Assembly (NCBI RefSeq): GCF_050402865.1
Contig: NZ_BAABMF010000020.1
Coordinates: forward strand, 1-64,000
DNA from: Clostridium_AF sediminicola
Lineage (GTDB): Bacteria; Bacillota; Clostridia; Clostridiales; Clostridiaceae
Length of the DNA stretch: 64,000 nt
Direction: 5' to 3'
The notes under the pieces were generated by a model. It was not told the origin of the DNA. It worked only from the letters and a program-made list of their open reading frames with translations, and searched no databases. The first letter of the stretch is position 1, and the number at the start of each line of letters is the position of its first letter. The translations under genes and the position numbers were made by a program. This document shows positions 34,285 through 43,483 of this stretch, one piece after another.

Positions 34285-35307
34285 TTGATAGATTCAAATG
34301 CATTAGAAAAGGAATTAAAAGAAAGAAAACTTTATAATAAATATATATTTTGTGGAGATAATGAGAAAACAATAAAAGATACTATTAAAAAAATAAAAAA
34401 AATAGCTATAGGCGAAAATTTTGTTGAACTTAATTATTCACAATTTGATGGAGTTTCAGTAACTTTTGCAGATATTGTCAATGCTTGTGAAACGTTGCCT
34501 TTTATGAATGATAAAAAAGTAGTTGTTATTTATAGAGCTAACTTTCTCAAAGACCAATGCGATAAAAATGAGGAAAGTAAATATAAGGAATTGAAAAAAT
34601 ATTTACAGGATATACCTAAAGAATGTATATTAATTATGTATTACATATTTGAAAGTAATAGAGAAAAAGAAAGTTATAAACTGAAAAAAATAAATAAAAC
34701 TGCTCACATAGTGAAATTTGAAAAGCTTAAAGGACGATCATTACAGAAAAAAGTGAAGGATTTATTTGATAAGAGAAAAACTAATATTTCTACAGCTGAA
34801 TTAACTATGTTTTGTAATGCTGTAGATAATAACCTTGATGTTATAGAAAATGAAGTTGAAAAGCTATGCTGCTATACAATGGGGAGAGCGATAACAAGGG
34901 GAGATATTGAAAAGATTGTAAGTCATAAAAGTGAAAATGATATTTTTAATTTAGTGGATTATATATCGCAAAAGCGGCCAGAAATGGTTGTTGATATTTT
35001 AGATGAGCTAATTTTTAAAGGTGAAGCCATTACAGGAATTTTAAGGATGATAGAGAGGCAGTTTAAATTACTTCTAAACATTAAACTTGGGATAAAAGAA
35101 GGGAAGAGCAAAGATATTCTTTCCAGAGAGCTAAAACTTCATCCATATATTTGCGAGAAAATGATGGTTCAAAGCAAAAAATTTACATTACAGTCAATAA
35201 TAAATAGTATCGAAATGTGTTTAGAAACAGAGAAAAGACTTAAATCAACAACTACTAATTCTAAAACGGAAATGGAACTTCTTTTGATAAATATTACATT
35301 AAAATAA
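34285..35307 (+). CDS. holA: DNA polymerase III delta subunit
   Basis: HolA is the wrench subunit of the clamp loader. The 340-residue protein has the family order: an N-terminal nucleotide-binding-like fold (CGDNEKTIKDTI), a middle with CETLPFMNDKKVVVIYRANF, and the C-terminal collar domain with GEAITGILRMIERQFKLLLN. The start is TTG 34285 after GGGGGGA. It lies between a family-1 repeat and a convergent rpsT. Confidence 0.92.
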   Translation: MIDSNALEKELKERKLYNKYIFCGDNEKTIKDTIKKIKKIAIGENFVELNYSQFDGVSVTFADIVNACETLPFMNDKKVVVIYRANFLKDQCDKNEESKYKELKKYLQDIPKECILIMYYIFESNREKESYKLKKINKTAHIVKFEKLKGRSLQKKVKDLFDKRKTNISTAELTMFCNAVDNNLDVIENEVEKLCCYTMGRAITRGDIEKIVSHKSENDIFNLVDYISQKRPEMVVDILDELIFKGEAITGILRMIERQFKLLLNIKLGIKEGKSKDILSRELKLHPYICEKMMVQSKKFTLQSIINSIEMCLETEKRLKSTTTNSKTEMELLLINITLK

Positions 35308-35309
35308 AG

Positions 35310-35338
35310 AACCGGTGGAATCCACCGGTTTTTTATTT
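35310..35338. terminator. Bidirectional terminator between holA and rpsT
   Basis: AACCGGTGGA and TCCACCGGTT form a ten-base perfect stem with a one-base loop, followed by TTTTATTT. It lies between the two stop codons. Confidence 0.85.
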
Positions 35339-35339
35339 A

Positions 35340-35606
35340 TTAAGCGCTTAATCCGTTTAATTTTGCAGCTAATCTAGACTTTGTTCTGTTAGCTTTGTTT
35401 TTATGTAAAATACCTTTAGATGCAGCCATATCTAAAGCTTTTACGCATGCTTTAAATTCTACTTCTGAAGCAGAAACGTCTTTTGACTCTAAAGCAACTT
35501 CAAACTTCTTCATTTGAGTTTTTAAAGCAGACTTTATCATCTTATTTCTTAAAGTTCTTCTGTCAATTACTTTAATCATTTTCTTTGCAGATTTTATGTT
35601 TGCCAT
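35340..35606 (-). CDS. rpsT: Ribosomal protein bS20
   Basis: This 88-residue basic helical protein binds 16S rRNA. It begins MANIKSAKKMIKVIDRRTLR and ends NKANRTKSRLAAKLN, both typical. ATG 35606 follows AGGGGG. It is convergent with holA, a common arrangement in Firmicutes. Confidence 0.97.
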   Translation of the reverse strand: MANIKSAKKMIKVIDRRTLRNKMIKSALKTQMKKFEVALESKDVSASEVEFKACVKALDMAASKGILHKNKANRTKSRLAAKLNGLSA

Positions 35607-35819
35607 TATTTCACCCCCTTATGATGTAGTAGGGTTAAGCAGCTTGTGGGATTTCTTATTTAATGCATAACTCAACAAATGATATTATAGCATTATTCTC
35701 ATAGTACATCAAGTGAAAAGTTATGCTTTATGATTTTTTTTATTACTATGAATTTATTATGTACTATTTGGTAAAAATAAATACAGCTAATAATTACACA
35801 ATTGAAATGAAATACTAGT
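35607..35819. other. Intergenic AT-rich stretch upstream of rpsT
   Basis: This must hold the rpsT promoter and perhaps a leader with an S20 control site. I see no terminator-like or strongly paired element and no open frame with a ribosome site. Confidence 0.4.
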
Positions 35820-35994
35820 TAATTGAAAAGTGGCAGTTTTTAGTTGACAGTAGTGGTGATTTTTCATTACATGAAAGCTTTTAATCATATGATTAAAATT
35901 TAATTTAAAGATTTTCTGAAAAAAATCAACATTTACTGTCAACTATACACTGTTACCTGTCAACTAAAATTCGGAGCTTGCTTCGTAGTTTAAA
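35820..35994. repeat. Family-1 intergenic inverted repeat, GTTGACAGT type
   Basis: The left arm TAGTTGACAGTAGTGGTGAT faces the right arm ATCAACATTTACTGTCAACT then TGTTACCTGTCAACTA. The inner module is reduced to ACATGAAAGCTTTTAAT. The tail has TTCGGAGCTTGCTTCG. It ends just before the gpr ribosome site. Confidence 0.65.
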
Positions 35995-36007
35995 CAAGGA
36001 GGATATT

Positions 36008-36979
36008 ATGTCAATTAGAACAGACTTAGCTGTAGAAGCTAGAGAAATGTATCAAAAGCAGAATAAAGGTGAAATTCCTGGAGTAAATATTAAAGAATAT
36101 AATGAAGGCGTTTGTAAAATTACTGATGTTCAGATTTTAGATGAACTAGGAGAAAAAAATCTAGGTAAACCAAAAGGTACATATATCACAATTGATATGC
36201 CTGAATTTGTGCACTATGATAAGGATACTATGACGTTAGTAAGTGAAGCGTTTGGGAAGGTTTTATCTAAAATAGTTAACTTAGAGAAAAGTATGACAGC
36301 TTTAGTTGTTGGATTGGGAAACTGGAACGTTACACCAGATGCTTTAGGCCCAAAAGTAATATCCCAAATAATGATTACAAGGCATTTGAAACAACTTATT
36401 CCAGATAAAATTGATGAAAACATTAGACCAGTATGTGGAATATCTCCGGGGGTATTAGGAATTACAGGAATAGAAACTGGAGAAATTATAAAATCTATAG
36501 TTGGAAAAATAAAACCTAACTTAATTATATGTGTGGATGCTTTAGCTTCAAGGAAAGCATCTAGAGTTAATAGAACAATACAAATAGGTACTACTGGAAT
36601 TTCACCTGGATCAGGTGTTGGTAACAAGAGATTAGAAATTAGTGAACGAACGATTGGTATACCAGTATTGGCAATAGGTGTACCCACAGTAGTTGATGCA
36701 GCTACTTTAGCAAATGATACAATAGACTTAGCTATTGATCAGATGATGAATCAAGCCAATACAGGTAGTGAGTTTTACAATATGCTGAAATCAATAAATA
36801 AAGATGAAAAACAGAAATTAATTAATGAAATTTTAAACCCATATATAGGTGATTTAATGGTTACACCTAAAGATGTTGACTTAATCATTGATACTACTTC
36901 TACGGTAATTGCAAATGGCGTAAACATTGCACTTCAACCGGCAATGAATCTAGAAGAAATAAATAAATACTTAAATTAG
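36008..36979 (+). CDS. gpr: GPR endopeptidase, SASP-degrading germination protease
   Basis: GPR cuts SASPs during germination after autoprocessing of its zymogen. The 323-residue protein starts MSIRTDLAVEAREMY, the propeptide region typical of GPR. It then has KGTYITIDMPE, VVGLGNWNVTPDALGPKV, and the conserved CVDALASRKASRVNRTIQIG. ATG 36008 follows AAGGAGG. The TTG at 35978 lies in the repeat and is rejected. Its substrates at 4672 and 13279 both carry the cut site. spoIIP follows. Confidence 0.96.
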   Translation: MSIRTDLAVEAREMYQKQNKGEIPGVNIKEYNEGVCKITDVQILDELGEKNLGKPKGTYITIDMPEFVHYDKDTMTLVSEAFGKVLSKIVNLEKSMTALVVGLGNWNVTPDALGPKVISQIMITRHLKQLIPDKIDENIRPVCGISPGVLGITGIETGEIIKSIVGKIKPNLIICVDALASRKASRVNRTIQIGTTGISPGSGVGNKRLEISERTIGIPVLAIGVPTVVDAATLANDTIDLAIDQMMNQANTGSEFYNMLKSINKDEKQKLINEILNPYIGDLMVTPKDVDLIIDTTSTVIANGVNIALQPAMNLEEINKYLN

Positions 36980-36981
36980 TA

Positions 36982-37009
36982 ATATTTGAAAAACATCCCT
37001 TCATATATA
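36982..37009 (+). promoter_or_regulatory. Candidate SigE promoter for spoIIP
   Basis: ATATT (36982-36986), 15 bases, then CATATATA (37002-37009) resembles the SigE -35/-10 pattern. It lies about 25 bases before the spoIIP start. SpoIIP is expressed in the mother cell in Bacillus, which fits. It is a pattern match in an AT-rich genome and could be chance. Confidence 0.35.
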
Positions 37010-37034
37010 TAAGTATAACTAAGGAGGGGTAGTA

Positions 37035-38150
37035 GTGAACAATCGAAAATTAGTTTTGATGCAGAATACTTCCTTAATTATTACAAGTGTCTGCATGTTT
37101 TTTATTACAATGCTTCTGTTTGTGTTTATTTACAAACAAGCTGTAGGGTATAGTAATAGTAATGGATTAAGAAGAAATATGTTTTATGTTAATATAATTA
37201 ACTATACTATGCCTCAAGTGAAAGTAGTAACTTTTAACGAAGAAGATATGGCCGAAAATGAAATGTCTTTAAAAAAGACTATTAGCAAGGTTCTAGGGAT
37301 TAGCATTGATGACCCATATACAATTATACATAGGGAAATGGCATCATTAAATCTTGCTCCTTTTTCGGGGAATATGGACAACCGATATGCTAGCGAAGAA
37401 GTTGATACAGTAAATTCTAAAGATAAAGCTAATAATAGTACAGACACGATATTTGATTTAGACAATGAAGTTGTAGAAAAAGATGATAAAAAGAATAATG
37501 TAGACACATCATCAAATGCTGTTTTTAATACTTCGTTGGTAAAACCCTTGAGCGAAGTTCCGGAGGTTCTGATTTATCATACACATACTTCAGAGAGTTT
37601 TGCACCTGGTAAAGCAAATTCTACAGATCAAAATGTGAATATTTGTTCTGTAGGAGAAGAATTAAAGAAACAATTAGAACAATATGGGATTTCTGTAATT
37701 CATGATACTACTGTACATGATAGAGATGTATATCTAAAAAGTTATGAAAGATCATCAGTTACACTAGATAAATACTTGAAGAAGTATGGTGACTTCAAAT
37801 TAATTATTGATATGCATAGGGATGCAGTAGTAGATAAAAATGCAATAACAGCAACATTTAATAATGAAAATTTGTCAAAAATAATGTTTGTTATGACGAA
37901 AAAAAATCCTCATTTCAATGAAAATATGAAAAATGTAAATAGTTTAATAGAAATTTCAAATAGACTATTTCCAGGCTTTTGTAAAGGGGTATATTATTAT
38001 AACTACGGAAGTGTATATTTTAATCAAAATGATAGTGTAAATGCTTTACTAATTGAGGTGGGATCACATGTGAATACTACCAACGAGGCAAAAACATCTG
38101 CAAAATACATAGCAAGAGTAATCGCAGAGCATTTGAATGGTAAAAATTGA
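37035..38150 (+). CDS. spoIIP: Stage II sporulation protein P, peptidoglycan hydrolase
   Basis: SpoIIP is an amidase and endopeptidase that thins septal wall with SpoIID to drive engulfment. The 371-residue protein has an N-terminal membrane anchor (about 12-36), a low-complexity acidic linker (about 120-160), and the catalytic domain with YHTHTSESF at about 182-190, IDMHRDAV at about 256, and LIEVGSHVNT at about 337. The start is GTG 37035 after AGGAGGGG. The next gene, at 38249, may be its partner in expression. Confidence 0.95.
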   Translation: MNNRKLVLMQNTSLIITSVCMFFITMLLFVFIYKQAVGYSNSNGLRRNMFYVNIINYTMPQVKVVTFNEEDMAENEMSLKKTISKVLGISIDDPYTIIHREMASLNLAPFSGNMDNRYASEEVDTVNSKDKANNSTDTIFDLDNEVVEKDDKKNNVDTSSNAVFNTSLVKPLSEVPEVLIYHTHTSESFAPGKANSTDQNVNICSVGEELKKQLEQYGISVIHDTTVHDRDVYLKSYERSSVTLDKYLKKYGDFKLIIDMHRDAVVDKNAITATFNNENLSKIMFVMTKKNPHFNENMKNVNSLIEISNRLFPGFCKGVYYYNYGSVYFNQNDSVNALLIEVGSHVNTTNEAKTSAKYIARVIAEHLNGKN

Positions 38151-38248
38151 AAAACGTCATATAATATTTGGGTTAGATAGAATTATATGTATCTAAATTG
38201 AATAAAAATTAACGAAAAGTACATCCTTTTAATTAAGGAGGTGCTTTT

Positions 38249-38698
38249 TTGGGTAAAAAAACCGCTAAGATAAGTTTCGTAGTATTATTGGCTTTGGGGA
38301 TTATTGGTGTATCAGTTGTAAATATAAGATTGAATAGAAGGATATATTCGGATATCATTTTTTCTATAGATAAACAAGAAAGCGAAAATAATAAAAAAGG
38401 TTTGTGGAATTTAGACTATATGGAGCAAGTATTAAGCAATCCTAATAAGTATAAGGGAAGCGAATATGAAGATGAAGAAAATACTAGATTGTTTGATGAT
38501 TTAAGAGATGATATTGCTGTGAGTAATAATTCGGATATTTCCAATGAATTTGGAGGACTTAGCTTTAATTCAGTTCCTAAAATTAAAATGTTACTTAACA
38601 AAGAACCTTTTGATTTTAGAATATCTACTAAAAATTATATTATAAGTTTTAATGGTGAATCAATTGAGAAGCTAAAACGTTTAGAAAAGCTAAAATAA
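38249..38698 (+). CDS. Membrane-anchored unknown protein downstream of spoIIP
   Basis: No family was recognised for this 149-residue protein. It has one N-terminal membrane segment at about residues 8-25 (ISFVVLLALGIIGVSVVN), then a soluble, acidic external part. It begins at TTG 38249, five bases after GGAGGTG. It sits between spoIIP and a terminator, 98 bases after spoIIP. A sporulation role is suggested only by position. Confidence 0.65.
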   Translation: MGKKTAKISFVVLLALGIIGVSVVNIRLNRRIYSDIIFSIDKQESENNKKGLWNLDYMEQVLSNPNKYKGSEYEDEENTRLFDDLRDDIAVSNNSDISNEFGGLSFNSVPKIKMLLNKEPFDFRISTKNYIISFNGESIEKLKRLEKLK

Positions 38699-38704
38699 AA
38701 GATT

Positions 38705-38755
38705 AAACCCTAAAAAGTGAGTTAAAGACAGTGCTTTTTAGGGTTTATTTAAATA
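38705..38755 (+). terminator. Terminator before lepA
   Basis: AAACCCTAAAAAG and CTTTTTAGGGTTT form a 13-bp perfect stem, followed by ATTTAAAT. Confidence 0.85.
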
Positions 38756-38770
38756 AATGAGCATATCTTG

Positions 38771-38801
38771 TTGACAGAACTCCTATAATCTATGTTATAA
38801 T
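38771..38801 (+). promoter_or_regulatory. Candidate SigA promoter of lepA
   Basis: TTGACA (38771-38776) and TATAAT (38796-38801) are 19 bp apart, slightly long. A second TATAAT at 38784 is too close to use this -35. Confidence 0.6.
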
Positions 38802-38873
38802 TTACTTTGATTTATATGTATATAGATAAATAATTGATATGTGTTTATCTGTATGTGCAGTGGAGGTATTAAT

Positions 38874-40679
38874 ATGAGTAGAGATAGAAAAAAATTTATA
38901 AGAAATTTTTCAATAGTAGCACATATAGACCATGGGAAGTCAACTTTGGCAGATAGATTATTGGAAAAAACAGGGACATTAACAAAGAGAGAAATGGAAG
39001 CTCAAGTACTTGATAACATGGAATTGGAAAGAGAAAGAGGAATTACTATTAAATCTCAAGCTGCAAGGCTTATTTATAAAAGAGAAGATGGAAATGAATA
39101 TATTCTTAATTTAATAGATACTCCTGGGCATGTAGATTTTACTTATGAAGTATCAAGAAGTTTAGCGGCATGTGAAGGGGCACTTTTAGTTGTTGATTCT
39201 ACTCAAGGGATTCAAGCACAAACTTTAGCTAACTGTTATTTAGCTTTAGATAATGACCTTGAAATAGTGCCAGTAATTAATAAAATAGATTTACCTTCAG
39301 CTAGACCAGATGAGATAAAAGAAGAAATTGAGGATGTAATTGGGATAGAAGCACATGATGCACCAATGGTGTCAGCTAAAACTGGTTTGAATATTGAAGA
39401 TGTTTTAGAAACCATTGTTGAAAAGGTTCCATCACCATCTGGTGATGAAGAAGCACCATTAAAGGCTCTAATATTTGACTCTTCATATGATAGTTATAAA
39501 GGTGTTGTATGTTATGTAAGAATTATTGATGGAGTAGTTAAACCTGGAACAAAAATAAAGTTTATGGCAAGTGGTAAAGTTTACGAGGCTACAGAAGTGG
39601 GCGTGTTTGCGCCAAACTATTTTCCAACTAAAGAATTGTCAGCAGGGGATGTTGGATATATAACAGGTTCTATAAAGAATCTTAGAGATGCTGCTGTTGG
39701 AGATACTATAACTGAACTTAATAGAGAGACAGATGAAGCGCTAGAGGGATATAGACCGGCAGTACCTATGGTGTTTAGTGGTATTTATCCAATTGATGGA
39801 GCTAAGTATGATGAATTGAAAGAGGCTTTGGAAAAACTAAAATTAAATGATGCAGCTCTTTCCTTTGAACCTGAAACTTCTATTGCATTAGGGTTTGGAT
39901 TTAGATGTGGATTCTTAGGTCTTCTGCATATGGAAATTATACAGGAAAGAATAGAGAGAGAATTCAATTTGGAAATCATCACAACTGCACCGTCAGTTAT
40001 ATATAGAGTTTTTAAGAATAATGGTGAAGAAATTCAAATTACAAATCCTACAAATTTGCCGGATGTAACAGAAATAAGTAGAATGGAAGAGCCTATTGTC
40101 AAAGCATCTATTATAACTCCTTCTGAATATGTTGGTGCTGTAATGGATCTAGCTCAAGATAGAAGAGGTGTTTATATAGACATGGAATATATTGAAACCA
40201 CAAGAGTAGTGATTAATTATATTATTCCATTGAATGAAATTATATATGACTTCTTTGATACATTAAAATCTAAAACAAGAGGATATGCTTCATTGGACTA
40301 TGAGTTAGATGGCTATCAACAAGCAAAACTTGTTAAATTAGATATGTTGTTAAATGGTGATATAGTAGATGCTCTATCAATGATTGTTCCTGAAGAAAAA
40401 TCATATAGAAAAGGTAGAGGGATTGCTGAAAAACTTAAAGAAGTTATTCCTAGACAAATGTTTGAAGTTCCTATTCAAGCAGCTATAGGTGGGAAAATAA
40501 TAGCTAGAGAGACTGTAAAAGCCATGAGAAAAGATGTATTAGCAAAATGCTATGGTGGAGATATTTCAAGAAAGAGAAAACTTCTTGAAAAACAAAAAGA
40601 AGGAAAGAAAAGAATGCGACAAGTTGGTAGCGTAGAAGTACCACAGGAAGCATTTATGTCTATACTTAAAGTAGACTAA
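38874..40679 (+). CDS. lepA: Elongation factor 4
   Basis: LepA is a ribosome-binding GTPase that helps at stalled or assembling ribosomes. The 601-residue protein has G1 AHIDHGKST, G3 DTPGHVDF, G4 NKIDLP, followed by EF-G-like domains II, III and V and the LepA C-terminal domain (GYASLDYELDGYQQAKLVKL). ATG 38874 is 8 bases after TGGAGGT and matches the family start. The upstream ATG 38841 adds a Cys-rich stretch with no ribosome site. Confidence 0.97.
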   Translation: MSRDRKKFIRNFSIVAHIDHGKSTLADRLLEKTGTLTKREMEAQVLDNMELERERGITIKSQAARLIYKREDGNEYILNLIDTPGHVDFTYEVSRSLAACEGALLVVDSTQGIQAQTLANCYLALDNDLEIVPVINKIDLPSARPDEIKEEIEDVIGIEAHDAPMVSAKTGLNIEDVLETIVEKVPSPSGDEEAPLKALIFDSSYDSYKGVVCYVRIIDGVVKPGTKIKFMASGKVYEATEVGVFAPNYFPTKELSAGDVGYITGSIKNLRDAAVGDTITELNRETDEALEGYRPAVPMVFSGIYPIDGAKYDELKEALEKLKLNDAALSFEPETSIALGFGFRCGFLGLLHMEIIQERIEREFNLEIITTAPSVIYRVFKNNGEEIQITNPTNLPDVTEISRMEEPIVKASIITPSEYVGAVMDLAQDRRGVYIDMEYIETTRVVINYIIPLNEIIYDFFDTLKSKTRGYASLDYELDGYQQAKLVKLDMLLNGDIVDALSMIVPEEKSYRKGRGIAEKLKEVIPRQMFEVPIQAAIGGKIIARETVKAMRKDVLAKCYGGDISRKRKLLEKQKEGKKRMRQVGSVEVPQEAFMSILKVD

Positions 40680-40682
40680 TTA

Positions 40683-41005
40683 CTCAGTTTGCAGTTGACG
40701 GTTGACAGTTAACAGTTAAGGATGATTCTCTTTCAGAGAATCTAAAATTAAAGTTTTTATCAATTTTTTTAAAGGTTTAACAGGTTATACGTTGAGGGGA
40801 TCGTTGAAGAATAATTTCTACTAAGAATATCTTTCAAAAAATGATTAAAACGTTCATATTTTCAAAGATAAGTAGAACTAATTCTTAAGCCGACCCATAG
40901 GACCTTTTGCTACTGCAAAAGAACAAATTGAATTTTAAGCTTTCCCTTGGGAAAGGTGTCCTTTACTGTCAACTGAACACTGTCAACTGTAAACTGATAA
41001 AGTTG
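40683..41005. repeat. Large family-1 inverted repeat carrying a nested hairpin element
   Basis: The outer arms GTTGACGGTTGACAGTTAAC (about 40693) and CTGTCAACTGAACACTGTCA (about 40966) frame inner hairpins CTTTTGCTACTGCAAAAG (about 40905) and CTTTCCCTTGGGAAAG (about 40941). Inserted at about 40785-40903 is a 115-base block that is itself a long imperfect hairpin. Its strands are GGGGATCG and CGACCC, then AAGAATAATTTCTACT and AGAACTAATTCTT. This copy is about 110 bases longer than any other. Confidence 0.7.
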
Positions 41006-41048
41006 TAGTTTTCTAGAAGATGCTGTGTCAAAAGAGAGGTAATATATT

Positions 41049-42173
41049 ATGAGTGATAAGTTATCATTATATATTCACATTCCTTTTTGTATGAAAAAGT
41101 GTTTGTATTGTGATTTTCCATCATATAGTAACATGGAAAGTTATATGATGGATTATTCAAATGCATTAGCTAAAGAAATTGAAAAATTGGATTATGATAA
41201 TTTTTATACAATATTTATAGGTGGGGGAACTCCCACCTATTTATCTTTAGAGGGATGGAGAATAATAAGTAATGCTATAAAAAATAAAATCAAAAATAAG
41301 TTTACAGAGTTTACTGTAGAAGTAAATCCAGGAACTGCTGATAGGCAAAAGCTATTATTTTTAAAAAGCATAGGTGTAAATCGACTTAGTATTGGGCTTC
41401 AAGCTTGGCAAAATCAACATCTTAAAGAACTCGGGAGAATACATAAACTAGAAGAATTTCTGGAATTATATAATAGTGCAAGAGAAGTTGGATTTAAAAA
41501 CATAAATATTGATTTAATGTATGGTTTGCCTAATCAGGATTTAGGTCAATGGAAAGAAACACTAGAAAATGCAGTACAACTACAACCGGAGCATATTTCA
41601 TGCTATAGCTTGATAATTGAGGAAGGTACTCCTTTTTACTCAATGTATGAAAATAAAGTAATAGAATTGCCTTCTGAGGAAATAGAGAGAAAGATGAATG
41701 ACTTTACAATAGAGTTTTTGGCTAAAAATAACTATAATAGATATGAAATATCAAACTATTCAAAAAAAGGTATGGAATGTAAGCATAATCTTGTATATTG
41801 GGATCTTGAGAACTATATAGGTTGCGGTGCAGGTGCACACTCTTACATTGAAGGAAGCAGATTTAATAATACTCAGTCTATTAAAGAGTATATTGAAAAA
41901 GTTAATTCTTCAGAAAATGCACACAAAGAGATGCTAGAAAATACTTTAGAAAATAATATGGAAGAATTCATGTTTTTAGGATTAAGAAAGATAAATGGTA
42001 TATCTATAGAAAAATTTAATAAAAAATTCAAAAAGTCTATTTATGCAGTATACGGGCAAGTTATCGATAAATATATTGAGAGTAAACATATGCTGAAAGA
42101 TGGTGATAGACTACATCTTAGTAATAGCGGAATAGAAATTTCAAATACAATAATGAGTGATTTTATATTGTAA
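41049..42173 (+). CDS. hemW: HemW-like radical SAM protein (heme chaperone)
   Basis: HemW is a radical SAM protein related to HemN, shown elsewhere to bind and deliver heme rather than to oxidise coproporphyrinogen. The 374-residue protein has the cluster motif CMKKCLYCDF at residues 13-22, GGGTPTYL, and LYGLPNQ-type region NIDLMYGLPNQ. It has the C-terminal HemN domain. It lies between lepA and hrcA, its usual position in Firmicutes, where it has often been labelled hemN. GAGAGGT precedes ATG 41049. Confidence 0.9.
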   Translation: MSDKLSLYIHIPFCMKKCLYCDFPSYSNMESYMMDYSNALAKEIEKLDYDNFYTIFIGGGTPTYLSLEGWRIISNAIKNKIKNKFTEFTVEVNPGTADRQKLLFLKSIGVNRLSIGLQAWQNQHLKELGRIHKLEEFLELYNSAREVGFKNINIDLMYGLPNQDLGQWKETLENAVQLQPEHISCYSLIIEEGTPFYSMYENKVIELPSEEIERKMNDFTIEFLAKNNYNRYEISNYSKKGMECKHNLVYWDLENYIGCGAGAHSYIEGSRFNNTQSIKEYIEKVNSSENAHKEMLENTLENNMEEFMFLGLRKINGISIEKFNKKFKKSIYAVYGQVIDKYIESKHMLKDGDRLHLSNSGIEISNTIMSDFIL

Positions 42174-42302
42174 TAAAAGGAGTTTTTTTATAAAACGGCG
42201 AATACCAGCAATAATTTAAGAAAAATTGAGAAAAATATAGATAAATTCAAAAAAATAAGGAATAAATCAAAAATAAGATTCATAATTGGTGATTTTATAG
42301 TG

Positions 42303-42373
42303 TTGACAAAGATGTGCGCCACATGGTAAGTTTTAATCATAAGTCGTTAGCACTCGATTGAGGTGAGTGCTAA
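42303..42373 (+). promoter_or_regulatory. Heat-shock promoter and CIRCE operator of hrcA
   Basis: A -35 TTGACA lies at 42303-42308 with a weak -10 TAAGTT at 42327-42332. A perfect CIRCE element follows: TTAGCACTC (42347-42355), nine bases, GAGTGCTAA (42365-42373). HrcA dimers bind it and repress the operon when the chaperones are not overloaded. Confidence 0.95.
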
Positions 42374-42388
42374 TAAGGTGGTGGAGAT

Positions 42389-43471
42389 ATGAGCTATGAT
42401 ATGACTGATAGAAAAATCAAGATACTTGAGGCAATTATAAAAGACTATATAACATCAGGTGAACCTGTTGGATCAAGAACTCTTGCTAAAAAATATAACC
42501 TAGGAATTAGTTCTGCAACTATAAGAAATGAAATGTCTGATTTAGAGGAACTTGGTTATATCGAGCAACTTCACACTTCTTCTGGTAGAAAACCATCTGA
42601 TAAAGGATATAGACTTTATGTGGACCAAATGATGCAACTTCAAAATCTAACTGCTGAAGAAGAACTCAAAATAAAAGCAAAATTGTTAGACGAGGCAATA
42701 TACGAAGTGAATAAGGTTCTAAAAGGTGCTACTTTATTACTTTCGGAGTTAACTAAATTGACATGTGTGTTAAAAACTCCTTCAGTTAGAAATAGCTATA
42801 TAAAAGCTGTTAAATTAGTTCCAATAGATAATCATAATATACTAGGCATTATTGTCACTGAAAATGGTATGATTACGAATAATATGATTAGAGTAGACAA
42901 AAAGATACAAACAGAGAATTTAGATAAATTATCTTTTGTGTTGAATAAAAGATTAAGAAATTTAACTATGGACGATATTAATTTAAGAGTAATTAATGAT
43001 TTAAAAAAGGATTTATATGGTTATGAAGATATTTTCGATGCAATAATAACTACATTATATGATGCCCTTAGTAAAGAAGATAATAGTGAAATTTATTTTG
43101 AAGGGGCTAAAAATATTTTTAATTATTCAGAATACAATGATGTAGAAAAAGCAAAACAATTTTTATCGTTAATTGATGATAAGGCAATGATGATGCAACT
43201 TTTGAATTCAGCAAATGAAATTGAAGGTACAGGGATTCTAAAGACTGAAGAACCCAAAGTAATTGTAAAAATTGGTGCTGAAAATATTGCTGAAGATGCT
43301 AAGGATTGTAGTATATTAACTGCAGTCTACAGCGTGGATGACAAACCTTTAGGAACAATTGGACTTATAGGTCCTACAAGAATCAAATACTCAAAGGTTG
43401 TAGCTGTAATGGGAGAGTTTATTAAATTATTAAATGAAAATATATCAAATATTTATTATGATGATAGGTAA
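42389..43471 (+). CDS. hrcA: Heat-inducible transcription repressor HrcA
   Basis: HrcA binds CIRCE and needs GroEL for activity. The 360-residue protein has the N-terminal winged helix (SATIRNEMSDLEELGYIEQL at about 50-70, SSGRKPSDKGYRLYVD) and a GAF-like sensor domain. It is slightly longer than Bacillus HrcA. ATG 42389 follows AAGGTGGTGG, directly downstream of CIRCE. First gene of the heat-shock operon. Confidence 0.96.
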   Translation: MSYDMTDRKIKILEAIIKDYITSGEPVGSRTLAKKYNLGISSATIRNEMSDLEELGYIEQLHTSSGRKPSDKGYRLYVDQMMQLQNLTAEEELKIKAKLLDEAIYEVNKVLKGATLLLSELTKLTCVLKTPSVRNSYIKAVKLVPIDNHNILGIIVTENGMITNNMIRVDKKIQTENLDKLSFVLNKRLRNLTMDDINLRVINDLKKDLYGYEDIFDAIITTLYDALSKEDNSEIYFEGAKNIFNYSEYNDVEKAKQFLSLIDDKAMMMQLLNSANEIEGTGILKTEEPKVIVKIGAENIAEDAKDCSILTAVYSVDDKPLGTIGLIGPTRIKYSKVVAVMGEFIKLLNENISNIYYDDR

Positions 43472-43483
43472 GAGGTGAATAGT

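Noticed and set aside
35978..36007. TTG 35978 as the gpr start
   Set aside because: It lies in the tail of a repeat, while ATG 36008 has AAGGAGG at the right distance and gives the family N-terminus.
36214..36687. A 157-codon minus-strand frame within gpr
   Set aside because: It is antisense to a clearly recognised germination protease. The composition mirrors the sense strand.
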